Below are positions 1 to 9,899 of a stretch of DNA of 64,000 bases, piece by piece. The stretch is taken from NCBI RefSeq assembly GCF_022829545.1, contig NZ_JAKSYM010000226.1:62001-126000 (forward strand). Direction: 5' to 3'. The notes under the pieces were generated by a model. That model searched no databases, was not told the origin of the DNA, and worked only from the letters and a program-made list of their open reading frames with translations. Positions within the stretch are counted from its first letter, which is position 1; each line of letters opens with the position of its first letter. The DNA comes from Methylobacterium sp. J-030. GTDB lineage: Bacteria > Pseudomonadota > Alphaproteobacteria > Rhizobiales > Beijerinckiaceae. The position numbers and the translations under genes are program-made.

Positions 1-940
1 CCTGCTGATCGAGCGGATCGCGGTGCCGCTCGGGGTGATCGGCGTGATCTTCGAGAGCCGCCCCAACGTCACAGCGGATGCCGGCGCCCTCTGCCTGAAG
101 GCCGGCAACGCCGCGATCCTTCGGGCCGGCTCCGACAGCCACCGCAGCGCCATGGCGATCGCCCGGGCGATGAGCCTGGGGCTGGCCGATGCCGGTTTGC
201 CCGCCGACGCGATCCAGCTGGTGCCGACCCGCGACCGGACGGCCGTGGGCCTGATGCTCGCCGGCCTCGACGGCTGCGTCGACGTGATCGTGCCCCGGGG
301 CGGGCGTGGCCTCGTGGCCCGCGTCCAGCAGGAGGCGCGGGTGCCGGTCTTCGCCCATCTCGACGGGATCAACCACGTCTACGTCGCCGCCGGGGCGGAC
401 CTCGACATGGCGAAGACCGTGCTGCTCAACAGCAAGATGCGCCGCACCAGCGTCTGCGGCGCCGCCGAGACCCTGCTGGTCGACCGCGCCTGCGCGGACA
501 CGCATCTCGCGCCGCTCGTGACCGCCCTGCTCGATGCCGGCTGCGCCGTGCGCGGCGACGCCGCCGTGCGGGCGGTCGATCCCCGGGTGACGGCCGCCTC
601 CGAGGAGGATTGGCACACCGAGTACCTCGACGCGATCATCGCGGTCCGCGTGGTCGACGGGATCGGCGCGGCGATCGAGCATATCGAGACCTACGGCTCG
701 CACCACACCGACGCGATCATCACCCAGAACGATGCCGAGGCGGCCCGCTTCCTGGCTGAGGTCGATTCGGCGATCGTGACCCACAACGCCTCGACGCAAT
801 TCGCCGATGGCGGCGAGTTCGGGTTCGGCGCCGAGATCGGCATCGCCACCGGGCGGATGCATGCCCGCGGCCCGGTGGGTGTCGAGCAGCTGACGACCTT
901 CAAGTACCGGGTCCACGGCAGCGGTCAGATCCGTCCGTGA
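1..940 (+). CDS. proA: Gamma-glutamyl phosphate reductase (5' end outside window)
   Basis: This is the C-terminal three quarters of ProA, the NADPH-dependent enzyme that reduces gamma-glutamyl phosphate to glutamate semialdehyde in proline synthesis. The frame is already open at base 2 (reading [14 protein letters not shown]), so the true start lies upstream and about 105-115 residues are missing compared with the usual ~420. The segment [18 protein letters not shown], the cofactor-domain PRGGRGLV and the active-site cysteine in [15 protein letters not shown] are typical of the family, as is the end [20 protein letters not shown]. It is followed 19 bases later by nadD on the same strand, the usual alphaproteobacterial order. 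Identification is from family motifs and is secure. Confidence 0.97.
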   Translation, partial: LLIERIAVPLGVIGVIFESRPNVTADAGALCLKAGNAAILRAGSDSHRSAMAIARAMSLGLADAGLPADAIQLVPTRDRTAVGLMLAGLDGCVDVIVPRGGRGLVARVQQEARVPVFAHLDGINHVYVAAGADLDMAKTVLLNSKMRRTSVCGAAETLLVDRACADTHLAPLVTALLDAGCAVRGDAAVRAVDPRVTAASEEDWHTEYLDAIIAVRVVDGIGAAIEHIETYGSHHTDAIITQNDAEAARFLAEVDSAIVTHNASTQFADGGEFGFGAEIGIATGRMHARGPVGVEQLTTFKYRVHGSGQIRP

Positions 941-959
941 CGGCCTGTGAAGGTCCGGC

Positions 960-1634
960 GTGCGGCTGAACCTGCCGCCGAGCGCGCCCGGCATGCGGAT
1001 CGGCCTCTACGGCGGATCCTTCAACCCCGCCCATCTCGGTCACCGCCACGTGACCCTGATGGCGATGCGCCGGTTGGGACTGGACCGGGTCTGGTGGCTG
1101 GTGAGCCCGGGCAATCCGCTCAAGAGCCGCAGCGCGCTGCCGACCGTCGCGGCGCGCTGCGCGCAGGCGCGCCGGATCGCCCGGCATCCGCGCATCGCCG
1201 TGACCGGCGTCGAGGCGGCGCTCGGCGTGCGCTTCACCGTTCAGACGCTGCGCTTCCTCAAGCGGCGCTGCCCCGGCATCCACTTCGTCTGGATCATGGG
1301 TGCTGATTCGCTCGGTACCTTCCACCGCTGGAAGGGCGCCCCGGAGATCGCACGGCTCATGCCGATCGCGGTGATCGACCGGCCCGGCTCGACCATGACG
1401 CCGCTCAGCGCCCGGGCTGCCCGGCGACTCGCGAAGGCGCGCATCCCCGAGGAGGCCGCCTCGACCTTCGCACTGCGCCGCCCCCCCGCCTGGACCTTCC
1501 TGCACGGGCCGCGCTCCAGCCTGTCCTCGACAGAGATCCGTAACGGTATGCGCAGCCCCAGCCGGGACGCGACGCCGGCGCGGTTGCAATCGCGGCCCGA
1601 TGCCGCCAATTTCAGAAAACCCAGCGGGGCGTGA
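960..1634 (+). CDS. nadD: Nicotinate-nucleotide adenylyltransferase
   Basis: NadD adenylates nicotinate mononucleotide to deamido-NAD in NAD biosynthesis. The nucleotidyltransferase signature GGSFNPAHLGH is near residue 18, followed by RRLGLDRVWWLVSPGNPLK and later IMGADSLGTFHRW and SSTEIRNG, all NadD hallmarks. I chose the GTG at 960 because the residues LPPSAPGMRIG that precede the nucleotide-binding strand are usually present in Rhizobiales NadD, and GAAGGT lies just upstream. An ATG at 993 is the alternative and would begin directly at MRIGLYGG. At 224 residues it is of normal length. It lies between proA and rsfS on the same strand, a conserved arrangement. Confidence 0.95.
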   Translation: MRLNLPPSAPGMRIGLYGGSFNPAHLGHRHVTLMAMRRLGLDRVWWLVSPGNPLKSRSALPTVAARCAQARRIARHPRIAVTGVEAALGVRFTVQTLRFLKRRCPGIHFVWIMGADSLGTFHRWKGAPEIARLMPIAVIDRPGSTMTPLSARAARRLAKARIPEEAASTFALRRPPAWTFLHGPRSSLSSTEIRNGMRSPSRDATPARLQSRPDAANFRKPSGA

Positions 1635-1727
1635 CGCCGCGCGGCCCCACGAGGAACCAGGACGCTGCCCGAAACCATCCGCACGGAGACGATCCGCACC
1701 CCCGTCCACGCCCCGGAGGAGCCCGGT

Positions 1728-2078
1728 TTGGCGCGCTCGGAAGACCTCAAGGCCCTCGCCCTCGAATGCCTCGACGAGATGAAGGCCGAGGAGACGATCG
1801 CCATCGACCTCGCCGGCAAGACGTCGCTAGCCGACACGATGATCATCGCGTCGGGCCGGTCGCAGCGCCACGTGGGCTCGATCGCCGACAAGGTCATCCA
1901 GGAGATGAAGAGCCGCGGTTTCGGCAACGCCCGGGTCGAGGGGATGCCGGCTTGCGACTGGGTGCTGATCGATGCGGGCGACGTGCTCGTGCACATCTTC
2001 CGACCCGAGGTGCGCGGCTTCTACAACCTCGAGAAGATGTGGGGCGCGGATCGGCCGGTCGGCCTCGCGGTCGGTTAG
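1728..2078 (+). CDS. rsfS: Ribosome silencing factor RsfS (Iojap family)
   Basis: RsfS binds ribosomal protein uL14 on the 50S subunit and blocks subunit joining when nutrients are scarce. The 116-residue product carries the compact domain in full: the MKAEETIAIDLAGKTSLADTMIIASGRSQRHV segment spans residues ~21-52, and GMPACDWVLIDAGDVLVHIF and FYNLEKMWG follow. The start is a TTG at 1728, preceded by GGAGGA at 1715-1720 with 7-base spacing; this is the only start giving the conserved N-terminal helix with a good ribosome binding site. It lies just upstream of rlmH (8-base gap), the usual partner, so the two are probably co-transcribed. Confidence 0.95.
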   Translation: MARSEDLKALALECLDEMKAEETIAIDLAGKTSLADTMIIASGRSQRHVGSIADKVIQEMKSRGFGNARVEGMPACDWVLIDAGDVLVHIFRPEVRGFYNLEKMWGADRPVGLAVG

Positions 2079-2086
2079 GCCGGCGC

Positions 2087-2581
2087 TTGCGCCTTCTGCT
2101 GGCGGCGGTCGGGCGTCTAAAGGCGGGGCCCGAGCGCGAGTTGGCGTCACGATATGGCGAGCGCGCCGGCCAAGTCGGGCGCGGGCTCGGCTTCCCGGCC
2201 TGCGACAGCGTCGAGATCCCGGAATCCCGCGCGCGGCGCGCCGTCGACCGCAGCACCGAGGAGGCGACGGCGCTGAGCGCCCTTCTCCCGCCCGGCGGCA
2301 TCATGATCGCCTATGACGAGCGCGGCCGCGCCGATATCTCCAGCGAAGCCCTGGCGGAGCGCTTCGCCGGCTGGCGCGACGCGTCGCGGCCGGCACTGAT
2401 GGTGGCGATCGGCGGGCCGGACGGCCTCGACGCCTCAATTCGGTCGAAGGCGGAGCTGATCCTGTCGTTCGGGGCGGCGACCTTGCCCCACGGACTCGTG
2501 CGCGTGCTTGCCCTCGAACAGATCTACCGCAGCCTGACCATCCTGGCCGGCCACCCCTATCACCGGGGCGAGGCGGGCTGA
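2087..2581 (+). CDS. rlmH: 23S rRNA (pseudouridine1915-N3)-methyltransferase RlmH
   Basis: RlmH is the SPOUT-family enzyme that methylates pseudouridine 1915 in helix 69 of 23S rRNA. The mature frame reads M(TTG)RLLLAAVGRLKAGPEREL, the standard family N-terminus, so I place the start at the TTG at 2087. Open frame continues upstream, but that part overlaps rsfS and shows no homology. The C-terminal half has the SPOUT cofactor elements VAIGGPDGLD and LTLPHG-like ATLPHGLVRVLALEQIYR, ending in the conserved GHPYHR. The length of 164 residues is normal. It is second in a tight rsfS-rlmH pair. Confidence 0.95.
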   Translation: MRLLLAAVGRLKAGPERELASRYGERAGQVGRGLGFPACDSVEIPESRARRAVDRSTEEATALSALLPPGGIMIAYDERGRADISSEALAERFAGWRDASRPALMVAIGGPDGLDASIRSKAELILSFGAATLPHGLVRVLALEQIYRSLTILAGHPYHRGEAG

Positions 2582-2678
2582 CGGATCGTGGCTGAGTTCG
2601 AGATGGAGAACGGTTGGATCCGGCGGGCGATCGAGGCTGCGCTCCGGCCGCGCGCATCGAAAAATCCCATCCCCGCCC

Positions 2679-2791
2679 CTCATCCTGAGGTGCCCGCGTT
2701 AGCGGGCCTCGAAGGAGGGCTCCAGCCGGCCGCGCGATCCCTGGAGGGCTCCTTCGAGGCCTTCGCTTCGCTTCGGTACCGCAGGATGAGG
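2679..2791. repeat. Family A palindromic repeat, copy 1
   Basis: This 113-base element begins CTCATCCTGAGG and ends CAGGATGAGG, with inner arms GGCCTCGAAGGAGGGCTCCAG and CTGGAGGGCTCCTTCGAGGCC flanking a GC-rich core. Related copies lie at 21212-21323, 43593-43705 and 47117-47225. Unlike those, this copy lies inside the open frame that leads into the EnvC-like gene, and its final GGATGAGG contains the in-frame ATG at 2786. Confidence 0.9.
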
Positions 2792-4134
2792 GGGTTGGGT
2801 GGGAGGAGCCGACGCCGAGCCCTGCCCATTCTTCTCTTGGCAGCCACCTGCCTCGGCGCGCCGCTGCACGCCGAGCCCCCCTCCCCCGCGGATGCCGAGG
2901 CGACTCAGAAGGCGAGCGAGGAGCGCGACCGTCGCGCCGAGAATCTGAAGCGCGTTCAGGATGCCTTGAACGCCAGCACCACTCAGCGCGCGCAATTCGA
3001 GGCCGAGATCGCCGCGATCGGGTCCGACCGGTCCAAGCTCGACTCCGCCCTCCTCGATGCCGGCCGGCAGGCGCAGGCGACCGAGGAGCGGCTGAGCCGC
3101 CTCGAAGAGCGCCTGAAGGCCATGAGCGAGAGTGAATCCGCCATCCGGCGCTCGCTCCAGGCGCGCCGGGGCGTCGTCGCCGAGATCCTGGCCGCACTGC
3201 AGCGCATGGGCCGGCGCCCGCCCCCGGCGGTTCTGGTGAGCCCCGAGGACATGCTCGCGGCCATCCGGACCTCGATGCTGCTCGGCGCCGTGGTGCCGGA
3301 ACTGCGCGGCGAGGTCGACACGCTGGCCGCCGATCTCGCGGAAATGATCCGCCTGCGCGGCCTGATCGCCCAGGACAAGGACGGGCTGACCACCGACCTC
3401 GCCGGCTGGGCGCGGGAGAAGCAGCGGCTCGAAGCGCTGGTGGCGGCGCGGCGCGCCCGTCAGGCCGAGGTCGAGAGCGGGCTCAGCGCCGAGCGCCGCC
3501 GCGCGGCCGAGCTCGGCGCCCAGGCCAAAACCCTGAAGGACCTGATGGACCGGACCGAGGCCGAGGCCGCCGCGGCCAAGCGCTCGGCCGAGGAGGCCAG
3601 GGCGGCGGCCGAACGCGAGGTGAAGGCGACCCAGGAGCGATTTGCCGCGGCAGGCTTCCGCGATCCCGCCCGGCTGGCACCGAAGGTGCATTTTGCCGAG
3701 TCGCGGGGCGAAGTGCCGCGGCCGGTGAGCGGAAAACTGGCGCGGGGCTTCAATCAGCCCGACGGCAACGGCGGAACCAGCCGCGGCGTCTCGTTTTCGA
3801 CCCGTCCCAAGGCGTCGGTCTCGTCGCCGGCCGACGGTTGGGTGCAGTTCGCGGGTCCGTTTCGGTCCTATGGCCAACTCTTGATCATCAACGCGGGCGA
3901 CGGCTACTATCTCCTGCTCGCGGGGATGGAACAGATCAGCGTCGAGGTCGGCCAGTTCGTGCTCGCGGGCGAGCCGGTCGGCAGCATGGGCGAGAAGGGC
4001 GCGGGCTCCAGCGGGTCCGAGGGCGATCCCACCCTGTACGTCGAGTTCAAGAAGGACGGCGGCTCCATCGATCCGGAGCCGTGGTGGGCGAAGAGCCCGA
4101 AAAATACGGTACTTGGCGAGAAGGTTCGCGGCTG

Positions 4135-4135
<1 letters not shown>
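2786..4135 (+). CDS. EnvC-like murein hydrolase activator (coiled coil plus LytM/M23 domain)
   Basis: This 449-residue exported protein has a signal peptide (RRRALPILLLAATCLGAPLHA), a long heptad-rich coiled coil (~residues 35-280) and a C-terminal LytM/peptidase M23 domain (~300-445). In the LytM domain the usual metal ligands are not evident: the first motif reads GTSRGVSFS and the final HxH position reads TLYVEF. This fits an EnvC/NlpD-type activator of amidases at the division septum rather than an active peptidase. The open frame extends upstream to 2588, but that portion is repeat A, so I start at the ATG at 2786 at the repeat edge; TTG at 2795 is possible. The stop overlaps ctpA by one base (TGATG). 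Confidence 0.88.
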
Positions 4136-5475
<1,340 letters not shown>

Positions 5476-5503
5476 TAGACAGGGCCGGAAACGGCGTCTT
5501 TCG

Positions 5504-5536
5504 ATCCCGTCCGGAATCTATTCCGGGCGGGATTTT
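5504..5536 (+). terminator. Intrinsic terminator after ctpA
   Basis: The arms at 5504-5517 (ATCCCGTCCGGAAT) and 5520-5533 (ATTCCGGGCGGGAT) pair over their whole length with a single G-U wobble, and TTTT follows at 5533-5536. It lies 29 bases past the ctpA stop and separates the EnvC-ctpA transcription unit from the next gene. Confidence 0.85.
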
Positions 5537-5554
5537 CATGTTCAGGATCCGAAA

Positions 5555-5573
5555 TTAGCGGATCGTTAACCAT
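5555..5573 (+). promoter_or_regulatory. Putative CtrA box upstream of the YibQ-type gene
   Basis: The site reads TTAG-N7-TTAACCAT, one mismatch from the CtrA consensus TTAA-N7-TTAA and with the extended TTAACCAT half site. It is intergenic, between the ctpA terminator and the deacetylase gene. Three similar sites occur in this window. No experimental evidence is available here. Confidence 0.5.
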
Positions 5574-5647
5574 ACCGGCCCGCAATAGTGCTCGGAATCC
5601 GCGTCGCTCCGGCGCGGCTGGAATCGCGATTCCGCATCGAGCGCCGC

Positions 5648-6883
5648 TTGACCGAATCCACCGACGATATCCTCACGCGGCCCCTCGGGGTGCCGGAGGC
5701 CAAGGCGCCGGACCAGCCCGACGGGCGGTTCGGCAGCGTCGTCGCGATGCTGCGCCGACCGAAGGTCGCGGCGGGTTCGATCGCGGCGGCCCTGGCGGTA
5801 TCGCTCGGCCTCGTCATCGCCCTCGGCGATCCCCAGGGCGGTGAGCCCCGCGCGGAGGCCGTCATCGTGATCCGCGAGGCGCCGGCGCGGCCCGCTGCCC
5901 CGGTCGCCGCCGCGGAGGCGCCGGTCGCCACCACGGCGCCTGGACAGGGACAGCTCCAGCGCAGCGCGGAGGAGATCGAGACCGCCTCGGGCGTGACGGT
6001 CGTGCGCCCGCTGGGCTCCGGCCCGACCGATGCCGTCGTGATCCGCGTCCCGCCTCCGAGCGCACCCCGGCTGACGGCCGCACCGGATTCGCGTATCACC
6101 GAGCCCAGCCGGCACGGTGTCCTGCCGAAGCTCGGCGAGGGCCGGGTGCGCGCCCTCGACGTCTACGCCCGCGCGGAGGAACCCGGCTCGGGCCCGCGCA
6201 TCGCCGTCGTGGTGACCGGCCTCGGGGTCGGTCAGGCCGCCACCGCCGGCGCCACGGCCCGCCTGCCGGCGGCCGTCAGCCTCGCCTTCCTGCCCTACGG
6301 CAGCGAGGTGGAGCGTGCCGCCGCCCGGGCCCGCGACGCCGGACACGAGGTCTTCCTGCAACTGCCCATGGAGCCGTTCGACTATCCCGACAGCGATCCC
6401 GGCCCTCAGAGCCTGCTCACGGCCCTGAAGGGCCCCGAGAACGCCGACCGGCTCGGCTGGGCGCTGGCCCGCTTCCCCGGCTATGTCGGCGTCGTGAACT
6501 TCATGGGATCGAAGCTGATGGCGGATACCGCCTTCGAGCCGATCCTGCGCGAGATCGGCGCACGGGGCCTCGGCTTCCTCGACGACGGCACGGGACCCAA
6601 GCCGGCGACTGCCCCCGCCAACAAGACACGGACACCGGTCGCCCGGGCCGAGATCGTCCTCGACGCGACACCGCGGGCCGAAGCAATCGACGCGGCCCTG
6701 GCACAGGCCGAGGCGCGCGCGCGCGCCAACGGTTTCGCCCTCGTCTCGGCCAGCGGCGCCGCGTTGACCGTCGATCGAATCGCGCGCTGGGCGCGGGACC
6801 TCGATACCCGCGGATTGCGACTCGTCCCGGCCAGCGTCGCCCTGCGCGGCGCCCGCGACAAACGCGTTTCTACGGCCGATTGA
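5648..6883 (+). CDS. Divergent polysaccharide deacetylase family protein (YibQ-like)
   Basis: The C-terminal ~230 residues form the divergent polysaccharide deacetylase domain: the segments PRIAVVVTGLGVGQAAT, FLQLPMEPFDYPDSDPGPQSLLT, VGVVNFMGSKLMAD and LGFLDDGTG are typical. The N-terminal part has one membrane segment (AAGSIAAALAVSLGLVIALG) followed by an Ala/Pro-rich linker, so the domain is probably periplasmic. I start at a TTG at 5648, giving MTESTDDILTRPLGVPE; a GTG at 5588 is possible but lies almost on the CtrA-like box. The enzymatic substrate of this family is not established. It follows the envC-ctpA unit, a common synteny suggesting a cell-wall role. Confidence 0.85.
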   Translation: MTESTDDILTRPLGVPEAKAPDQPDGRFGSVVAMLRRPKVAAGSIAAALAVSLGLVIALGDPQGGEPRAEAVIVIREAPARPAAPVAAAEAPVATTAPGQGQLQRSAEEIETASGVTVVRPLGSGPTDAVVIRVPPPSAPRLTAAPDSRITEPSRHGVLPKLGEGRVRALDVYARAEEPGSGPRIAVVVTGLGVGQAATAGATARLPAAVSLAFLPYGSEVERAAARARDAGHEVFLQLPMEPFDYPDSDPGPQSLLTALKGPENADRLGWALARFPGYVGVVNFMGSKLMADTAFEPILREIGARGLGFLDDGTGPKPATAPANKTRTPVARAEIVLDATPRAEAIDAALAQAEARARANGFALVSASGAALTVDRIARWARDLDTRGLRLVPASVALRGARDKRVSTAD

Positions 6884-6990
6884 GTGCCGGCAATAGCGGC
6901 TCCCGCACAAATGAATTTCGCGCCGGGACGACGCCCGAGAGACCGCGGTGGCGTTGCGGCGGCCCGCGCCGCTGACCTATGGTCCGGCCG

Positions 6991-7530
6991 ATGACCACCG
7001 ATCTGGATCCGGGCAGCCTGCCCTACCGCCCCTGCGTGGGTGTCGCGCTTATCGCACGGTCGGGCGGCGTCTTCGTCGGGCGCCGGAGCAAGGACGCGGG
7101 ACCCGAGCACGTCGCCGGCCCGCATATGTGGCAGATGCCGCAGGGCGGAGTCGACCCGGGCGAGGATCCGGAGGCAGCGGCCCGCCGGGAACTCTTCGAG
7201 GAGACCAACGTCCCGCCGGAGGCGATCCGTAAGCTCGCGGAGATCCCGGACTGGCTCCCCTATGATCTTCCGCTCGACGTCGTGAAGCAGGCTTGGAAAG
7301 GGCGCTATCGCGGACAGACGCAGAAATGGTTCGCCTTCGGCTTCGAGGGCCACGAGGATCTGATCGACGTGCTCCATCCGGGCGGGGGCGCCCACAAGGC
7401 GGAATTCGACGCGTGGCGCTGGGCGCGGTTCTCCGAGCTGACGGACCTGATCATTCCGTTCAAGCGCCCGGTCTACGAGCGGGTGGTGGCGGCCTTCTCG
7501 GGCCTCGAACGCTGGGCGGACGCGCGGTGA
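6991..7530 (+). CDS. rppH: RNA pyrophosphohydrolase (Nudix)
   Basis: RppH removes pyrophosphate from 5' triphosphate RNA and so starts 5'-end-dependent mRNA decay. The 179-residue protein opens with [23 protein letters not shown], has [13 protein letters not shown] and the full Nudix box at ~residues 52-74 ([20 protein letters not shown]), and then the RppH-specific [13 protein letters not shown]. An ATG at 6979 would add four residues (MVRP); I prefer 6991. The gene completes the conserved ctpA-yibQ-rppH order. A 23-base gap separates it from the DUF2939 gene downstream. Confidence 0.95.
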   Translation: MTTDLDPGSLPYRPCVGVALIARSGGVFVGRRSKDAGPEHVAGPHMWQMPQGGVDPGEDPEAAARRELFEETNVPPEAIRKLAEIPDWLPYDLPLDVVKQAWKGRYRGQTQKWFAFGFEGHEDLIDVLHPGGGAHKAEFDAWRWARFSELTDLIIPFKRPVYERVVAAFSGLERWADAR

Positions 7531-7553
7531 CGCGTCGGCCGGGATCCTGAACC

Positions 7554-8183
7554 ATGCGCTGGCTCGCGGTTCTGCTCGGGCTCGCCCTCGCGTGGCTCGC
7601 CTTCACCGCGAGCCCGCTCTGGTCGCTCTACGATCTCGCGCAGGCCGTGCGCCGGCACGACACCGCGTATGTCGAGAGCCACGTCAACTTCCGGACGCTG
7701 CGCCTGTCCCTGGTGCGGCAGATCACGGCGGCAATGCGCACCGCCTCGGAGAGCGACCCGGACATCGAGCCGCGGGACCGCCAGCGCCTCAACGATGCCG
7801 CATACGGCCTCGCGCTCGCCCTGTCGGAGACGATGATCACGCCCGATACCGTGATCGACCTTCTCGCCAATGGCTGGCCGGACAAACTCGATCTCGAGCG
7901 ACCGGCCGGGACCCGTCCCGAAGGACTTGCGATCCGCAATCTCGGACGCCTGCTTCCCTACTTCACCGCGATGGAGATGCGTGGTTTTCGCGCGGTGGTG
8001 ATGCCCGTCCCCCCGGAAGCTCCCCGCGGTGAGCGCACGCGCATCCGGCTGCGACTGCGCGGGTTCACATGGCGTCTGGTCGATATCGAGATGGCCGGAA
8101 CGCTGCGCGATCAGATCGCCGCCAAACTCGGGAAGGCCCTCGCCCGGGCGAAGATCGGCGCGAGTGCCGGCGAGGAGCGCTGA
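7554..8183 (+). CDS. DUF2939 domain membrane-anchored protein
   Basis: This is a 209-residue protein with an N-terminal hydrophobic segment (LAVLLGLALAWLAFTASPLWSLYDLAQAV) followed by the DUF2939 pattern, in which a short segment (HDTAYVESHVNFRTLRLSLVRQI) introduces a soluble domain ending in RLRGFTWRLVDIEM. The anchored domain would face the periplasm or be secreted. It follows rppH with a 23-base gap and is convergent with the small secreted protein downstream. The family has no established function. Confidence 0.8.
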   Translation: MRWLAVLLGLALAWLAFTASPLWSLYDLAQAVRRHDTAYVESHVNFRTLRLSLVRQITAAMRTASESDPDIEPRDRQRLNDAAYGLALALSETMITPDTVIDLLANGWPDKLDLERPAGTRPEGLAIRNLGRLLPYFTAMEMRGFRAVVMPVPPEAPRGERTRIRLRLRGFTWRLVDIEMAGTLRDQIAAKLGKALARAKIGASAGEER

Positions 8184-8208
8184 TCGTCGAAAGCCCGCTG
8201 CGGCGCCG

Positions 8209-8565
8209 TCATTTCGCCTTCGGAGGCGCGGCCTCCTTCGGCTCGCGCGCCTCGATCAGGCTCTCGGCCTTGTCTTCGTCGGTGTCGCCGCCTTGCTCGA
8301 TGGTCTTGCCCGGGTCGGCGAGAAGCGACTTCGCGACCCCGAGCAGCACCTCGCACTCGCCGGGAAACTTGTAGGTGTCGAGCACGATTGCGGCGTCGCG
8401 CAGCGTGCGCAGGTCCCGCACAAGTTGGGCATTGGCGTCGGACCGCAGCGCGCTCTTGGCCGCGATGGCCTCCTCGATCTGGGCCCCCTTCACGTCGCAG
8501 GCCGCGACGGCGGGCCCCACCGACGACGCCAGCGCAAGACCGAGTGCAGGAACGAAGCGCCACAT
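8209..8565 (-). CDS. Small secreted hypothetical protein
   Basis: This is a 118-residue protein with a clear signal peptide (MWRFVPALGLALASSVGPAVAA). Two cysteines remain in the mature part (ACDVKG near the N terminus and PGECEVLLG), which could form a disulfide. The middle is helical and the C terminus is charged (IEAREPKEAAPPKAK). I do not recognise a named family. It is transcribed on the minus strand and is convergent with the DUF2939 gene; a 23-base gap separates it from the response-regulator gene upstream of it. Confidence 0.7.
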   Translation of the reverse strand: MWRFVPALGLALASSVGPAVAACDVKGAQIEEAIAAKSALRSDANAQLVRDLRTLRDAAIVLDTYKFPGECEVLLGVAKSLLADPGKTIEQGGDTDEDKAESLIEAREPKEAAPPKAK

Positions 8566-8588
8566 AGCGGGGGTCCTCGGAGATCCAG

Positions 8589-9017
8589 TCAGGCGTGGAG
8601 AAGGGCGGCGTTCAGCACGTCGCGGGTGAGGGCCACGATCTGGCTCGGCCGATAGGGTTTCGGCACGAACACCGAGCCCGGTACGGCATCGCGGCTCGCG
8701 AGGCCATCGCGGCCGCCGGAGGTATAGACCACCGGCAGATCCGGGCAGAGATCGCGGGCGCGTCGTGCGAGGGCAAGGCCGTTCGTGTTGCGGGCCAGAT
8801 CGATATCGGTGAAGAGCATGTCGACGCTCTCGCTGGCCAGGATCGCCTCGGCCTGCCAGGCATCCGCCGCAATGAGCACGTGATAGCCGGCGTCGAGGAG
8901 CGTTTCGGCGGCCAGTTCACAGACGTTCGGCTCATCTTCGACGATCAGGATCGTGGCGGATGCCGGGTCCGGAACGGGGATGGACGGACAGGCAAACGCG
9001 GCGGCAAACGGAACCAT
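8589..9017 (-). CDS. Single-domain response regulator (CheY-like receiver)
   Basis: The protein is one receiver domain of about 115 residues. It begins ATILIVEDEPNVCELAAETLL (acidic pair ED/E), has the phosphoacceptor Asp in VDMLFTDIDLA, the switch Thr/Ser in PVVYTSGG and the conserved Lys in VFVPKPYRPSQIV. There is no output domain, so it must act through a protein partner; no histidine kinase is nearby. I start at the ATG at 9017, preceded on its strand by GGGAG; an upstream ATG-equivalent at 9077 would add 20 residues without homology. The divergent region to the next gene carries a CtrA-like box. Confidence 0.88.
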   Translation of the reverse strand: MVPFAAAFACPSIPVPDPASATILIVEDEPNVCELAAETLLDAGYHVLIAADAWQAEAILASESVDMLFTDIDLARNTNGLALARRARDLCPDLPVVYTSGGRDGLASRDAVPGSVFVPKPYRPSQIVALTRDVLNAALLHA

Positions 9018-9180
9018 GACGCAACTCCCACTCACCCGGCGGGGGCACGGTGTCCCCCGACCGGATCGCAGGGGCAACGGCCCCTCCCGACACGGTGTTC
9101 ACCCTGTTTCGATCGAATTGCACGGGTTTGGTGAGTGGCGCGTTAACCGCCCTTCGATGGTGCTAAACGAAGCGATCCGA

Positions 9181-9199
9181 ATGGTTAACAGGTCGTTAC
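9181..9199 (-). promoter_or_regulatory. Putative CtrA box between response regulator and YoaK-type gene
   Basis: On the minus strand the site reads GTAA-N7-TTAACCAT. It is 26 bases before the YoaK-type start and 164 bases before the response-regulator start, in a divergent intergenic region. It shares the TTAACCAT half site with the boxes at 5555 and 32527. Confidence 0.45.
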
Positions 9200-9224
9200 C
9201 GCGGTCGGACCGGGAGGCGGGATC

Positions 9225-9899
9225 GTGAACCGGACCTATCAGCTGGGGCTCGGTCTTCTCCTAACGGGTCTCGCCGGATACGTGGACGCCCTCGGCTTCG
9301 TGCGGCTCGGCGGCCTCTACACCTCGTTCATGAGCGGCAACACCACGCAGCTCGCGGTCTTCGGCGCGGAGGCCGATCCGCACCGGATGGTGCTCCCGGC
9401 GATCCTGATCTTCGCCTTTCTCGCGGGTTCGGTGCTCGGCAGCGGGCTCGCGATCCTCGTGCCGAGCCGGTGGACGACGCCGGTGGTGCTGGCCTACGAA
9501 ACGCTGCTGATCCTCGGCGGCCTCGGGCTCGGCCTCGAATCGCCGGAGCTTGGCCTCGCTGCCGTCTTCGTCGCCGTGGCGATGGGTTCGCAGAATGCCG
9601 TGCTCGCGCAGGTCAAGGGTTTTCGCGCCGGCACAACCTTCGTCACCGGTGCCCTGTTCAGCCTCGGGCAGAAGATCGCCCAGGCGCTGACCCGGACCGG
9701 GGATCCGCTGGGATGGGTCGGAGACGGCTTGGTCTGGCTGTCCCTGCTCCTGGGGGCCTTCCTCGGCGCGCAGGCCTACGCGCTGTTCGCCCTCTACGCC
9801 CTGATCGCGCCGGCGGCCCTGTCCGGCGGCCTCGCGCTGGTGACCGCGATCCTGGTCTTGCGCGCAAGCGCGGCTGCCGCGAAGGTCCCCGCGCCGTGA
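9225..9899 (+). CDS. YoaK/DUF1275 family membrane protein
   Basis: This 224-residue protein has the DUF1275 start GLLLTGLAGYVDALGFVRLGGLYTSFMSGNTTQ, with its characteristic GY-DA and F-SGNTT motifs, and about six hydrophobic helices. The middle GSQNAVLAQVKGFRAGTTFVTGAL matches the family repeat. Members are inner-membrane proteins, some of them thought to be transporters, without a firmly established substrate. The GTG start at 9225 has GGGAGGCGG upstream. The stop lies within a run of 11-base tandem units that leads into the WD40 gene. Confidence 0.88.
   Translation: MNRTYQLGLGLLLTGLAGYVDALGFVRLGGLYTSFMSGNTTQLAVFGAEADPHRMVLPAILIFAFLAGSVLGSGLAILVPSRWTTPVVLAYETLLILGGLGLGLESPELGLAAVFVAVAMGSQNAVLAQVKGFRAGTTFVTGALFSLGQKIAQALTRTGDPLGWVGDGLVWLSLLLGAFLGAQAYALFALYALIAPAALSGGLALVTAILVLRASAAAAKVPAP

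Noticed and set aside
1631..2086. Upstream extension of the rlmH frame
   Set aside because: It overlaps rsfS and has no RlmH homology before the TTG at 2087.
2679..2791. Family A repeats as insertion sequences or CRISPR
   Set aside because: They are ~110 bases, carry no transposase and are not evenly spaced arrays.
9141..9147. GTTAACC at 9142 as an additional CtrA box
   Set aside because: The partner half site at the correct spacing is TGAG, not TTAA-like.
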